DNA of 64,000 nucleotides from Streptomyces cynarae (GCF_025642135.1 NZ_CP106794.1:186001-250000), one strand, 5' to 3'; positions 8,934 through 18,233 are shown, numbered from the stretch's first letter. Notes: generated by a model from the sequence alone, not told the origin. Made by a program: numbers and translations.

Positions 8934-9037
8934 ATCGCCAGTTGAGCGCACTCTGTGCCGCCCCGGCCCCGCACCTCGAGGCCGGGGCGGTCGCAGTGTC
9001 CCCTCAACCCCGGACAGCCAGGAAGGAGATGGACGTC

Positions 9038-9346
9038 ATGCACCTGCGGATCTACGAGGTCGACGTCCCCATACACGACACCAACCACCCCGACCGGCAC
9101 GGTGTGCACGTCTTCACCGGCCAGGCCGACAGCCGCAGCGCCGCCGTACGGATTGCACACGAGGTCTACGACGCGGCACGCGCCGCACGCGAGGCCGGAC
9201 TCGAGATCCCCCACGACCGGCCGGACGGCTGGGGAGCCTGCGGCTACCGGCCCGGCTGGGAGCTCAACTGGAAGGCCGCGACCGCCGGCCAATGGAACAA
9301 CCCGTACAGCTGGACCCGCGCCGACGACGGCGACTTCGACCTGTAG
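9038..9346 (+). CDS. Small hypothetical protein
   Basis: 102 residues. ATG 9038 is favoured over ATG 9029 because GGAAGGAG ends just before 9029 and is correctly spaced for 9038. The sequence has an N-terminal strand (HLRIYEVDVPI) and a Trp-rich end (WNNPYSWTRADDGDFDL). Part of the same small-gene run. No family recognised. Confidence 0.6.
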   Translation: MHLRIYEVDVPIHDTNHPDRHGVHVFTGQADSRSAAVRIAHEVYDAARAAREAGLEIPHDRPDGWGACGYRPGWELNWKAATAGQWNNPYSWTRADDGDFDL

Positions 9347-9437
9347 CTACGCCCCGGGACGGACGACAAGGCGTCCAAACCAACCGCCCGTCCCGGGCCC
9401 ATCCCATCCCGCACAAGACGAGAGGGAGATCCTCAGT

Positions 9438-9878
9438 ATGGACTCCGTCATGCCCGAAGGTGACTGGATCCGGGGCATCACGATCCGCCAGCCCTGGGCG
9501 ACCTGCATCCTCGCCGGGAAGAACCCGGAGAACCAGCCCGTGCACTGGCCGTGGGAAGGCTGGCTCCTGATCCACGCCGGAAAGAAGAAGCCGGAGCCCG
9601 CCGTGCTGCGCGACCCGCTGGTCGCCACCGCGATCCGCGGCCGCGAACTGCACCTGGGCGCGGTCATCGGCGTCGCCCGCCTCACCGGCTGCCACCCGGA
9701 CCAAGGGCCGGAGCGGTGCACCAGCCCCTGGGCTGAGCGCGGCGCGCACCACCTGGTCCTCGCCGACATCCAGGAGCTCGCCCTGCCCGTGCCCGCCACG
9801 GGCGCGCTTCCGGCCTGGAAGCCGACGCCGGACCTGCTGGCGCAGGTGTTCCAACAGCTGCCCGACTTCCGGCCGTGA
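9438..9878 (+). CDS. ASCH-domain protein
   Basis: 146 residues with the ASCH (ASC-1 homology) signature ITIRQPWATCILAGKN near residues 14-29 and VIGVARLTGC further on. ASCH domains are beta-barrels thought to bind RNA or modified nucleotides; some act as deacetylases of N4-acetylcytidine. Bacterial copies are often found on phages and plasmids. Its stop overlaps the next GTG start, indicating coupling. The exact substrate is not inferable. Confidence 0.8.
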   Translation: MDSVMPEGDWIRGITIRQPWATCILAGKNPENQPVHWPWEGWLLIHAGKKKPEPAVLRDPLVATAIRGRELHLGAVIGVARLTGCHPDQGPERCTSPWAERGAHHLVLADIQELALPVPATGALPAWKPTPDLLAQVFQQLPDFRP

Positions 9879-10153
9879 CCCGCCCGCGAGGCAAGCGGCC
9901 GCTGTTTGAGCCGGGCCTGGTCCCGGCTCCCGGCGCTCTCCTCGAATGGCGCGACAGCCAGCACTTCGACCGCTGGCAGGACCGCTCCTGCGCGCTGTGC
10001 GACAAGCCCACGCCGATGCGCTCCCACTACGGGGAGCCCGTGCACAAGGCGTGCGCTGAGGACTGGATCGCTGCGAACCCCGTTGAGGCCCGCCTCAGCC
10101 GGTTCGCCTCCGACATCCAGTCCAAACGCCGGCGCGACGACGACCACGCCTGA
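9875..10153 (+). CDS. Small Cys-rich (zinc-ribbon-like) protein
   Basis: 92 residues starting at GTG 9875, overlapping the ASCH stop (GTGA). CALCDKPTPMRSHYG then VHKAC gives two Cys pairs or a Cys2-His-Cys set suited to one metal ion. It ends in a basic/acidic tail (QSKRRRDDDHA). Probably coupled to the ASCH protein. No family name assigned. Confidence 0.6.
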   Translation: MTRPRGKRPLFEPGLVPAPGALLEWRDSQHFDRWQDRSCALCDKPTPMRSHYGEPVHKACAEDWIAANPVEARLSRFASDIQSKRRRDDDHA

Positions 10154-10174
10154 CCCCTCCACCTGGAGGCCCCC

Positions 10175-10348
10175 TTGAGCAGCACCAACCGCGACGTCGA
10201 CCATGCCCTCGCCTACCCCGAGCCGCCCGCCCATCCGCTGTGGCACCGCCACGGCGCGAAGGCCCGGCCGCTCACCCCCGCCCAGCAGAAGCGCAACCTC
10301 GAGCTGCTGGACATCGCCCTGCGCAAACCCCGCACCAGGGCCGCGTAG
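10175..10348 (+). CDS. 57-residue hypothetical protein
   Basis: TTG 10175, with GGAGG 7 nt upstream, opens a 57-codon frame starting MSSTNRDVDHALAY, with PEPPAHPLWHRHGAKA in the middle. It fits the spacing of the run (21 bp after the previous gene, 11 bp before the next). No family recognised. Confidence 0.5.
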   Translation: MSSTNRDVDHALAYPEPPAHPLWHRHGAKARPLTPAQQKRNLELLDIALRKPRTRAA

Positions 10349-10359
10349 GAGGGCCGGTC

Positions 10360-11259
10360 ATGTTCACCGACATGAAAAAGGGCCTCGCAGCCGAGGACCT
10401 CGAACTCACCCCGCTCGGCAGCGACCAGAACGCCGCCGCCTCCCTGGTCGTCGCCCGCCACGCCCGCGACAAGGACGACCTCACCGACCTGCTGGGCGCG
10501 CTCGGTCTGCCCTGCGGTGAGGACGACCTCGTACGACTGCTTCCGCACCTCACGACCCCCGACGACTCCCCGACCGGAGAGACGATGCCCACCGAAACCG
10601 TCAACGCCTTCACCGCCACCGCCGTCTCCATGCTGAACAACGGCGACAGCCCCGAGCACATCCGCGACACTCTCGGCCTGTCGGAGGACGAACTCGCCGA
10701 CGCCCTCCAACACGCCAAAATCGCCGAAGCCGTCCAGAACACCGGACTGCCCGCCACCGACGCGGACACGGACGACAGCACCGGCACCCCGGAGACGGCC
10801 GCCGCAGCGTCCGACAGCACGATGGACGCCGACGGAATCGAGGCCCTGCTCGCCTGGGCGGAGAGCCACCCTGCTGCCAACATCCGCAACCGGGCCGCCC
10901 GCGTCCGCAGCGATCTCACCGAGCTGACCGAGCGCCGCGCCACTGACGCAGCCCAGCGCCAGGCAGAGGAGCGCGTCGCGAAGGCCAAGGTTGAACTCGA
11001 GGCCGCGCAGGCGCAGCTGCGTGCGGTGAAGGCCGGCGGTCACGCCGCCACGGCGGTACAGGACGCCACGCCCCTGGCTCCCGCCCCGGCCCCGGCGGCT
11101 CCGACCGGCAAGCGCAGCAAGGAAGAGCTGGCCGCGATCCGCACGTGGGCGCGCGCCAACGGCCACCAGGTCGCCGACCGGGGCAACCCGTCCAAGGCCG
11201 TCCTGGATGCCTACGACGCCGCCCACCGCACCACCAACCTGGCGGAGGCTTCCCAATGA
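10360..11259 (+). CDS. Protein with C-terminal Lsr2-like DNA-binding domain
   Basis: 299 residues from ATG 10360 (AGGAGGG upstream). The last ~40 residues (KEELAAIRTWARANGHQVA then DRGNPSKAVLDAYDAAH) closely follow the Lsr2 C-terminal AT-hook-like domain, including a W-A-R-A-N-G-x-x-V-x-D-R-G pattern. Before it lies a helical, Glu/Ala-rich stretch (about 185-235) that could form a coiled coil and an acidic linker. Lsr2 itself is ~110 residues, so this is a long fusion. It may act as a plasmid-borne xenogeneic silencer or an anti-silencing decoy. A separate region at about 80-130 (ETMPTETVNAFTATAVSMLN) may be an oligomerisation unit. Confidence 0.75.
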   Translation: MFTDMKKGLAAEDLELTPLGSDQNAAASLVVARHARDKDDLTDLLGALGLPCGEDDLVRLLPHLTTPDDSPTGETMPTETVNAFTATAVSMLNNGDSPEHIRDTLGLSEDELADALQHAKIAEAVQNTGLPATDADTDDSTGTPETAAAASDSTMDADGIEALLAWAESHPAANIRNRAARVRSDLTELTERRATDAAQRQAEERVAKAKVELEAAQAQLRAVKAGGHAATAVQDATPLAPAPAPAAPTGKRSKEELAAIRTWARANGHQVADRGNPSKAVLDAYDAAHRTTNLAEASQ

Positions 11260-11279
11260 TGTTGTCAAGCGGCGCTGAT

Positions 11280-11741
11280 TCAGCGCTGGATGGTGACCAC
11301 CATTTGCGGCAGCACTCTGCCGACGATGGAGCCCGAGGGGACGCTTCCTATGCGGACTGCGCCCATCGCGCGGTAGAACGGCTCGGCATTCGGGTCTGCG
11401 TCGATCGTGAGCTGGGTGAACCCCAGGTCTCGTCCGGCAGCGATGGTGCTTTCGAACAGCAGGCGGCCGATACCCTGGCCAATGGCCTGCGGCTCGACGA
11501 ACATCATGCCCAGAACGCCTGTGGGTGGCTCTCCCTCAAGAGTCGTGAAGCCCAGGATGCGGCCATCTCTGTCAGCCACCGTGGCTCGTCGGCGTGCGAC
11601 ATCGTTCGCGGCGACGGTGAGCTCGTCTCGACACGCTTCCAGGAACTCGGCGTCATAGCCCCAATGCGCCTTGGACCGCAGTGCCAAGTCGGTGAGTACG
11701 TCGGCTTCCGTTGCCCGTGCAGGCCTGATCAGCACGTTCAT
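11280..11741 (-). CDS. GNAT-family N-acetyltransferase
   Basis: 153 residues with the acetyl-CoA-binding pattern QAIGQGIGRLLFE (motif A, Q/R-x-x-G-x-G/A) and the C-terminal PFYRAMGAVRIG strand. The substrate is unknown. The gene faces against the surrounding plasmid operon and sits next to the IS110 transposase on the same strand, so it probably arrived with or near that element. Confidence 0.82.
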   Translation of the reverse strand: MNVLIRPARATEADVLTDLALRSKAHWGYDAEFLEACRDELTVAANDVARRRATVADRDGRILGFTTLEGEPPTGVLGMMFVEPQAIGQGIGRLLFESTIAAGRDLGFTQLTIDADPNAEPFYRAMGAVRIGSVPSGSIVGRVLPQMVVTIQR

Positions 11742-11837
11742 CTACGTCCCCCGCTCAGGTGTAGGTCTTTCGATCTTCGCACCGTGCAGTCGTGCGGGAA
11801 CAGTACGCGATGGCCTCCGGCTGGACAGGACGAGCGT

Positions 11838-13031
11838 TCAGCAGGCCGTTGCTGGAGGTTCGACTTGGTAGCACCGTCGGTCGCGGATGAGTGCCCACAG
11901 GACGTTGACGCGTCGCCGGGCCAGCGCCAGGACGGCCTGGATGTGACTCTTTCCTTCGCCTCTCTTGCGGTTATAAAACCGCTTGGAGTTCGGATCGCTC
12001 CAGGAACTGACCAGCGCGGATGTGTAGAAGACGTGCTGCAGGCGCCGGTGGTAGCGCTGTGGGCGGCGCAGATTTCCGCTGGTCTTGCCGGAATCGTGCG
12101 GGGCGGGAGCGACACCGCCGAAGGCCGCGAGTTGGTCGGCGGTGGGGAAGCTGTCCAGGCTGCCGCCGACCGCGACCAGGAACTCGGCACCGAGCTTCGG
12201 GCCCATGCCCGGCATGCTGAGCACTATCTCGGCGAGCTCGTGTTCGCGAAACCGGCCCTCGATGAGCTTTTCGGTCTCAGCGATCTTCTCGTTGAGGGCC
12301 ATCACCTCCTTTGCCAGGGTGTGGACCATCTGGGCGATGACCTTCTCGCCAGCGACGGCTGTGTGCTGACGCTCGGCGGCCTCCACAGCTGCCTTGGCCA
12401 GGTTCTCGGCTCCACGGACCTTGCGATTGCGCAGCCAGGTCGTCAGCCGGCTGATGCCGATCCGGCGCAGAGCGGCCGGAGTCCGGTAGCCGGTGAGCAG
12501 GACCAGCGGTCCGGCGTTGGTGAGTTCAACAGCTCGCTCCAAAGCGGGGAACATGCTGGTCAGCACCGAGCGGAGCCGGTTGATGGTACGAGTCCGCTCG
12601 GCGACCAGGTCGACGCGGCGGCTGGTCAGCAGTCCCAACTCGATGTTGGCCTCGTCGCCGGGGCGGATGGGCCGAAGGTCCCGGCGCATGCGTGCCTGGT
12701 CAGCGATGATCCTGGCGTCGCGAGCATCGGTCTTGCCCTCGCCGCGGTAGGCGTCGGAGGCGCGGTTCACCATGCGGCCAGGGATGTACAGCAGCTCCTG
12801 CATGTGGTTGATCAGGACCGCGATCAGCAGACCGGGTTCGCCGCCCGCCATGTCCAACGCCCACGTCACCTCGCGGCCGTCCGCGGTGTCGAGGACGTCG
12901 CCGATCAGCTGGAGAAGCTCTGGCTCGTCGTTGGCCACGCGGCGCGACAACAGGGTCTTGCCGTCAGCGTCCATGGCGACGCAGTGATGGTGCGTCTTGC
13001 CGCAGTCGATCCCGGCCCATATCCGGCTCAT
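11838..13031 (-). mobile_element. IS110-family transposase (element 1)
   Basis: 397-residue transposase/recombinase. The N-terminal RuvC-like DEDD domain begins WAGIDCGKTHHHC, with GEGKTDARDARIIAD further on. The C-terminal Transposase_20 domain holds LSMPGMGPKLGAEFLV and SSWSDPNSKRFYNRKR with the serine expected for strand exchange. The ORF looks complete. IS110 elements use an RNA (bridge RNA) encoded in the noncoding end 5' of the gene to choose target and donor DNA. The element interrupts the small-gene run between 11259 and 13268. No inverted repeats are expected or seen. Confidence 0.88.
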
Positions 13032-13260
13032 CGTGCTCCCGAAGTCGTTCCTGCCTTGCGTACCACGGACGACCTCGCCGGCATTGCCCTACACAGCGAC
13101 CTGTTCGCACTTCCCAATCGGCGGCCGAGTCGTCGTGGGGAGCGGGGCGGCCAAGCCTCCGAAGCCATGGACGGCAGCGCAGCTGAGAGCCACACCCCAC
13201 CCCCCTGGGTGCCACAACCCTACGAATGGCTGGGGGCAACCCATGATCAGAAAGGTAGGG
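13032..13260 (-). other. 5' noncoding end of IS110 element 1 (candidate bridge RNA region)
   Basis: About 230 bp upstream of the transposase start with no convincing gene. Several short GC-rich inverted repeats are present (for example GGGGTG/CACCCC around 13185-13210). In IS110-type elements this end encodes a structured bridge RNA. Assigning that function here is inference from family and position. Confidence 0.4.
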
Positions 13261-13267
13261 CGAGCTG

Positions 13268-14011
13268 ATGGACGCCATCCCGCTCGCACTGGACGGCTAC
13301 CTGGCCGCCGACCCCGAACCCGGCGACCGGGACGGCACCGCCTCCTGGCGGCTGAACTGCTCCGCCGGCACCGACCACCTGGGGGAAGAAGCGGTCATTC
13401 CCTGCACCACCATGGAGCCGGAAATCGCGCACGCCATGCTCACCGAGCGGCAGCCCGGCGACCTGCTACGCGTCATCGGCCACCTCACGCTCCCAGACAC
13501 CGCCGACGGGATCATCCGGCTGCACGCCGACACCCTCGAAGTGCTCTGGGAAGCGCCGATGCTGGACGCGGACGGGGACGACACAGACACCGCGACCGCA
13601 ACAGACGCGGACCGCAACAGTGCCATCGCGGCTCTCGCCGAAGCCCTCACCGGCTTCGGACAAGCCGCCCCCGGACCCGGGCACAGCATCCGCATCCACA
13701 TCAGCCCGACAGGCACCCTCGGCTCGGGCCTGGAGCACTGCCACAGCTTCGACGTCACCCCGGCCATGGCCCACCGGCTCGCCGACTACATCGACGCCAT
13801 GAGCTGCTACCTGGACAGCGAACGCCCCAACGGCGTCGCCCTGGACCCGCAGACCATCGCGGACCTGACCGAGCTGTTCGAGGACATCGACCTGATCGAC
13901 CTCACCAACACGGTCCTCAACGCGACCCGGCCCGAAAACCGGCCCGCCGTCCCGCAGGCGATGGACGACATGTTCGGCGACGTCCCCGCACCCGAGGACA
14001 CCGACCCGTGA
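13268..14011 (+). CDS. Hypothetical plasmid protein
   Basis: 247 residues, acidic, starting MDAIPLALDGYLAADPEPGD. The first half may be beta-rich (SWRLNCSAGTDH, VIPCTTMEPEI). The second half holds RIHISPTGTLGSG and two helical stretches (LADYIDAMSCYL, IADLTELFEDIDLIDL). Same strand as the 8.4-11.3 kb run and probably once contiguous with it. Its stop overlaps a GTG (GTGA). No family recognised. Confidence 0.65.
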   Translation: MDAIPLALDGYLAADPEPGDRDGTASWRLNCSAGTDHLGEEAVIPCTTMEPEIAHAMLTERQPGDLLRVIGHLTLPDTADGIIRLHADTLEVLWEAPMLDADGDDTDTATATDADRNSAIAALAEALTGFGQAAPGPGHSIRIHISPTGTLGSGLEHCHSFDVTPAMAHRLADYIDAMSCYLDSERPNGVALDPQTIADLTELFEDIDLIDLTNTVLNATRPENRPAVPQAMDDMFGDVPAPEDTDP

Positions 14012-14186
14012 CCGCCAGCCACATCCGAACGGAGGCGACCTTGAAGCCCACCCCGCCCCAGCGCACCGTCCTGGAACGGTTCCCCGCCGGAGGCCCCCGC
14101 GGCTCCTGGCCGGCGGAAGAGTACGCCGCTGCCCAGACCTGCACAGCGACCAGTTCCTCGTGGTCACCGACACCACCACCCAGTAG
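14008..14186 (+). pseudogene. Small gene with a likely frameshift
   Basis: GTG 14008 overlaps the previous stop and begins a plausible frame (VTASHIRTEATLKPTPPQRT ... AGGPRGSWPAEEYAAA). That frame then turns into low-quality Ser/Thr/Pro sequence. A different frame gives a natural end, LHSDQFLVVTDTTTQ with TAG 14184-14186, followed by a terminator. The two parts differ by one base, so either a frameshift lies near 14110-14140 or the end is misread. Confidence 0.4.
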
Positions 14187-14195
14187 CACCGCCCC

Positions 14196-14241
14196 GGAGC
14201 GCCGCGTCCCGCCCTTCCCGGCCCGGCGCGGCGCTCCGCGC
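14196..14241 (+). terminator. Hairpin terminator
   Basis: CGGAGCGCCGCG pairs with CGCGGCGCTCCG across a loop of about 20 nt, just after the TAG at 14186. It marks the end of the plasmid small-gene run. Confidence 0.6.
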
Positions 14242-14346
14242 GTTCCCGCCCTTGGCTTTGTCCACGAGAGCCGACAGCACCTGGACACGAGATTAGGCAG
14301 CACCCGAAGCACTGCAGAAATCGAACAGTTCATGGCTTCGGGCAGC

Positions 14347-14377
14347 GCGGGCCCCTGCCGAGTTGGCAGGGGCCCGC
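14347..14377. terminator. Strong bidirectional hairpin
   Basis: A perfect 13-bp stem (GCGGGCCCCTGCC and its complement) with the loop GAGTT. It lies between the plus-strand run and the convergent hydrolase gene. Confidence 0.8.
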
Positions 14378-14472
14378 AGCATAAACAGCAGAGGAGCGCC
14401 GGGATCTGCCCTCGACGAGCAGCATCCTGGCCGACATGGCTTACCGTCTGCTGATGGCATGGCGGCCCGGCC

Positions 14473-15207
14473 TCACTTCAGGTGCCGGGTGAAGAACTGG
14501 GCCGCGGCGTCACCCGCGTACTGCGGGACGCCGGTGTGTCCGCCCATATTGGCGTTCAGCGTCTTCTCCTTGGATCCGAAGGCGTCGAACAGGCCCAGGG
14601 CCGCCTGCCGGTCGTTCCCTTCGTCGTCCCACTGCAGCAGGACGTGCAGAGGAATGGTGACCTGGCGAGCCTCCTCGAACATGGCGCGAGGCACGAAACT
14701 CCCGGCGAAGAAACCGGCGGCCACGATGCGCGGCTCGACCACCGCAAGGCGAACGCCGATGGAGATCACTCCCCCCGAGTACCCGACCGGGCCGCCGATC
14801 TCGGGCAGCGACAGGAGGGCGTCAAGGGCGGCCTGCCATTCCGGGACCGCCTTATCGACGAGCGGGAGGATGAGGGCGTCGATGATCTCGTCGCTGACCG
14901 GCTCGCCTGCTTCCATAGCCCTGCGCAGGTCGGCGCGGGCCTGCTCGGCGGCGGCCCAACGGGGCCGGTCACCGCTCCCGGGGAGCTCAATGGTGGCCGC
15001 GGCGAAGCCATCCGCCGCGGCATGCCGGGCCCGCGCCACCAGTCGGGGGTACATCTTGTGCAGTCCGAGCGGGGGGTGGCCGAGCAGGATCAGCGGCGCC
15101 GGTGCGGATGCGGGCGTCCACAGGATGCCGGGGATCTCACCGAGAGTGAATTCGCGTTCGAGGACGTCGTCGTCGAGGCGCTGTTCGGAAGTGAAGTGAA
15201 GGGCCAT
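14473..15207 (-). CDS. Alpha/beta hydrolase (dienelactone-hydrolase-like)
   Basis: 244 residues. The nucleophile elbow GYSGGV lies near residues 142-147, in the alpha/beta hydrolase position. LILLGHPPLGLHKMYPRLVA resembles the oxyanion-hole strand, and the late HTGVPQYAGDAAAQFFTRHL supplies the usual catalytic His (H227 region). Length fits small dienelactone-hydrolase-like carboxylesterases. The substrate is unknown. Single gene, no operon partner. Confidence 0.8.
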   Translation of the reverse strand: MALHFTSEQRLDDDVLEREFTLGEIPGILWTPASAPAPLILLGHPPLGLHKMYPRLVARARHAAADGFAAATIELPGSGDRPRWAAAEQARADLRRAMEAGEPVSDEIIDALILPLVDKAVPEWQAALDALLSLPEIGGPVGYSGGVISIGVRLAVVEPRIVAAGFFAGSFVPRAMFEEARQVTIPLHVLLQWDDEGNDRQAALGLFDAFGSKEKTLNANMGGHTGVPQYAGDAAAQFFTRHLK

Positions 15208-15874
15208 GGTCGTGCCTTTCGGGAGTGCGCTTGAACGGCGCTCCCGGACGACCTATCGCCCGACCGTGACCCCGGAGGAGAGCACCCATATCGATACGTT
15301 CACGGGTACCACCTCCTCGTTCTCTCGCACGGCCTCCGCGAAAGTAGCAGCGGCCACCGTGGTCCGCCAATCGGTTTTCGCGCGGGCTCCGTGGCCGGAT
15401 GCCACTCTGGCAAAGGTCACCACCCAGACCGCGTGGGAAGCCGCCCACTTCGGTGAGAAGCCTCGATTCCTTCTTCGCATAGGTCTTCTGGACTGGCTTG
15501 GACGCACAGCTGCGGACGCCAACGAAGAAGTGCCTGGCGGCCTCCAGGCTGACATCGAGGCTTTCCGCGCTCTGCGCCCCGCCCTTCACGACGTCATACG
15601 GCCCTTCCTAACTGACGACGAACGACAGATCCGTGAGGCTGCCCTGGCAGCCCTACTGCCGCTGCTTACCGCGCCGGAACTGGCTCACCACAGAGCAGAT
15701 CTGCGTGACGCAGTCCGGGCTCTTGCTGCCGCCGAGGCCACGCCCTACCGGCACCACGCGGTTGGCGCACTCGCCTCCTGGGACGAGGACACCACATCCT
15801 TCCCGCAGGAACCGAACAGCGCCACTGACGCTGGCACCGGCGCTGAGGGATTCGCCGAAGATCCGCCTTTCTGA
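15206..15874 (+). CDS. HEAT-repeat-like protein, start uncertain
   Basis: The convincing part runs from about residue 75: RFLLRIGLLDWLGRTAADAN, then DDERQIREAALAALLPLLTA and LRDAVRALAAAEATPYRHHA, which look like alpha-helical HEAT units. The first ~60 residues look random and ATG 15206 overlaps the start codon of the divergent hydrolase. The true start may be GTG 15359, or the gene may have lost its 5' end. Related actinobacterial proteins occur near toxin-immunity loci; function unknown. Confidence 0.45.
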   Translation: MVVPFGSALERRSRTTYRPTVTPEESTHIDTFTGTTSSFSRTASAKVAAATVVRQSVFARAPWPDATLAKVTTQTAWEAAHFGEKPRFLLRIGLLDWLGRTAADANEEVPGGLQADIEAFRALRPALHDVIRPFLTDDERQIREAALAALLPLLTAPELAHHRADLRDAVRALAAAEATPYRHHAVGALASWDEDTTSFPQEPNSATDAGTGAEGFAEDPPF

Positions 15875-15904
15875 CGCCACCTTCAAGTGAGCGAAAGCCA
15901 CTGG

Positions 15905-16335
15905 TACGGAAACCCCCGCGCAACGGGTCCACTTCGCTGGATGCGACGGGTCTGCTGACGCTTGCTGCGTAGGAAGGTCGGTCGAGTCCTTCGATCTCGC
16001 CCCGCCACCCTTCCTCGACCGCCCGCTTACGGCGGTTGATCAGGTCTTCCTCTAGTTCATCGAGCCGTGGCAGCATCTGCGGGTTGATGCTGAGCATCGG
16101 GCAGCGTATGCAGGCATGCTCGTGTGCACAGGGGGTTCCGTAGAGTCGGCCGCAGGAGCCGAGTTCGACACGGCGTTTGTCAACTTCCCACTCCTCCCGA
16201 CTCGGCGTCCGGTACTCCTCCGTCGGCCGTCTTCGGCACGGCGGCGGGCGAGGAACGGGACCGGATGCGCGATCGGCATGCCGACTGGCTTTTTCCAGTC
16301 ATCCGTCGGGTCTTTGACCGGCTCGGATAACCGCT
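15905..16335 (-). pseudogene. Degraded integrase (tyrosine recombinase) C-terminus
   Basis: Three frames of the minus strand together give a typical actinobacterial integrase end: RLSEPVKDPTDDWKKP, EYRTPSREEWEVDKRRVELG, SCGRLYGTPCAHEHACIRCP, LINRRKRAVEEGWRGEIEGL and TFLRSKRQQTRRIQR. The CGR-YGTPC-HEHACIRCP cysteine/histidine cluster is diagnostic. Two frame changes (near 16220 and 15990) and the missing catalytic domain show it is dead. It is the trace of an integrated element or phage. Confidence 0.75.
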
Positions 16336-16895
16336 CCACTCAGAACGGTCTTCACAGCAAGTACCTGGTTGAGAGGCTCCACGAGTTCTCTGGTGGCGGC
16401 GGCCACCAGGCGGGAGGGTGCGTCACCGTGCAGCAACGTGCTCACGCACTCGATGGCCTCCGCAGGCGAGAGCACGGGCAGCCTCTGACGCAGTGTCCAC
16501 ACAGCATGCATGCGGCCGCGCGTAGCGGCGACTTCGCGGAGCACTTCGTGTAGATCGTCCACCGCGGTGCGCACCGGCAGCCCACGTATCCGGGCTCGGT
16601 AGTCGTCCTCCCATGCTCCGGTCACCGCGGAGACCACGCCAACCTGATGCAGTCCTCCGTCGACACGGTCGGCCAGGTACGGCCCGTTGCCTGCGAGCAT
16701 GAACTCCGGATTCCGAGTGCGCGCGAACTCCGCGGACGTGCAGTAGACGATCCACACCAGTTCGTGCTCCTTGACGTCCACCACAGGCCATGCGCAGTGC
16801 GTCCGCACTCGCAGTACGCCACTTTTGATAGTCGCGCTCCAGTTGTTCCTCAGCGGCCCTGTCGTGAGCGATTGTTCGGCGTTGCCGCGACCACT
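16299..16895 (-). pseudogene. Frameshifted YrhB/Imm35-like immunity protein gene
   Basis: The downstream frame has the YrhB-domain pattern: VKEHELVWIVYCTSAEFART, FMLAGNGPYLADRVDG and GLPVRTAVDDLHEVLREVAA. The expected N-terminus (RAAEEQLERDYQKWRTASA then DALRMA) is present in a different frame and joins at about 16795 by a one-base change. No start codon is visible for the upstream part. YrhB (Imm35-like) proteins neutralise polymorphic toxins in some bacteria. No toxin gene is adjacent. Its 3' end overlaps the integrase scrap. Confidence 0.65.
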
Positions 16896-16976
16896 GCCCA
16901 CCGTTGGGGTCAGCTAGCAGGTGAAAGCTGGGCCGGCTACCGCGCAGCCCGCCAGGACGAATAGCGCGGTACCCGT

Positions 16977-18233
16977 TCAACTGCGCCGGGGCAGTTCGGC
17001 GCGCCGTACTGCGTTGGAGGCCAAGGCGATGGCCACACCCAGGCTGGCGAAGATGCCGCAGGCGACGAACACCGGGGCGGCACCCCAGGCTCCGATGGCA
17101 GCGCCGACCAGCGGATAGCTGAGGGGGGCGAGACCGACCATGGTGAGCATGACGACGGAGGTGACCCGGCCGAGATAGGCCGGGTCCGCCGCCGTCTGCA
17201 TGAGGGCGTTGTCCAGGCTGCCGAAGATGCCCGCGCACAGCCCGATGACCGCGGCCAGCACCACGGCGAGCCAGAGGGTAGGTACCAACGCGATGGCGGC
17301 GGCGCCCGCGCAGCCCACGAGCAGTGTGCCGGCCATCATCAAGCCCGCACGCGGCAGCCAACCGGCGATCGCGAGCAGCGCGGCGCTGGCCGCTGCTCCT
17401 GCACCGAAGCTGCTGACGATCCAGCCGTAACCGGAAGGGCCCCAGCCGCGCTCGGCGTTGAGGAGCACCATGCCGACGTTGAGGGTGCCGATGAGCCCGA
17501 GCTCGCAGACAGCGCCGGCGGCGACGAGGGGGCCGATGAGTTGGTGTCGGCGGATGTAGTGCAGCCCGTCGAGCAGGTCCCGCCTCGCGGTGCCGGGCCC
17601 CGGCCGCTCCGCGTCGTGCGACCTGAGGGACCGTATTCGTACCGTCAGCAGGAGCGGCAGGGACAGGGCGAAGAGCGCGCCGGCGACGGCGAAGGCCGCC
17701 GCAGGTCCGCCCAGTCCCATGGTCAGGCCGCCGATCGGCGGGCCCGCGATCTGGCCGAGGCGCATCGACAGTGAGCGCAAGCCGGTGACCCGCGCCAGCT
17801 GGTCAGGGCTAGTGATGCGCGGCGGGAGGGCACCGACAGCGGGTACGAACAGCGCGTCCACGGCGCCGAAGACGAGCGCCACGGCGACCAGGACCCACAT
17901 GGCTGGCGCAGTCAGTGCGATACCGGTGGCCGCCGCCAGGATGAGGAGACAGCGCAGCGTGTCACTGCCGAGAATCACTCGACGGGGGTCGAACCGGTCG
18001 GCCACCACGCCCCCGCCGAGCATGAGTAACGCACGGGGTAGCGCCCCGGCGGCCATGACGAGGCCGACTTCGGTAGGTCCGGCGGCCTTCTGGGCGGACC
18101 AGCCCAGGGCGACGAAGTACACGCTGTCGCCGACGAGGGAAGCGGTATACGCGGTGAGCCAGCGCAATACGTTTCCGTCGCGGTGGGCCAGTGTGGTGGC
18201 GTATTCGGGCAGGGCTGTCTCTGTGGTGGCCAT
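16977..18233 (-). CDS. MFS transporter
   Basis: 418 residues with about 12 hydrophobic segments and the cytoplasmic loop motif VVADRFDPRRVI after segment 2. The sequence resembles the MFS_3 multidrug efflux group (LGWSAQKAAGPTEVGLVMAA near the start, LSYPLVGAAIGAWGAAPVFV near the end). It is preceded by the ArsR-type regulator gene on the same strand with a 33-bp gap, so the two probably form one operon. Substrate unknown; export of a toxic compound is likely. Confidence 0.88.
   Translation of the reverse strand: MATTETALPEYATTLAHRDGNVLRWLTAYTASLVGDSVYFVALGWSAQKAAGPTEVGLVMAAGALPRALLMLGGGVVADRFDPRRVILGSDTLRCLLILAAATGIALTAPAMWVLVAVALVFGAVDALFVPAVGALPPRITSPDQLARVTGLRSLSMRLGQIAGPPIGGLTMGLGGPAAAFAVAGALFALSLPLLLTVRIRSLRSHDAERPGPGTARRDLLDGLHYIRRHQLIGPLVAAGAVCELGLIGTLNVGMVLLNAERGWGPSGYGWIVSSFGAGAAASAALLAIAGWLPRAGLMMAGTLLVGCAGAAAIALVPTLWLAVVLAAVIGLCAGIFGSLDNALMQTAADPAYLGRVTSVVMLTMVGLAPLSYPLVGAAIGAWGAAPVFVACGIFASLGVAIALASNAVRRAELPRRS

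Noticed and set aside
11145..13268. 707-residue plus-strand ORF
   Set aside because: Antisense of the GNAT gene and IS110 element 1; no domain and poor codon bias.
15905..16335. Functional integrase with attachment site
   Set aside because: Only the C-terminal part remains, with two frame changes; no tRNA 3' end or direct-repeat att site was found nearby.
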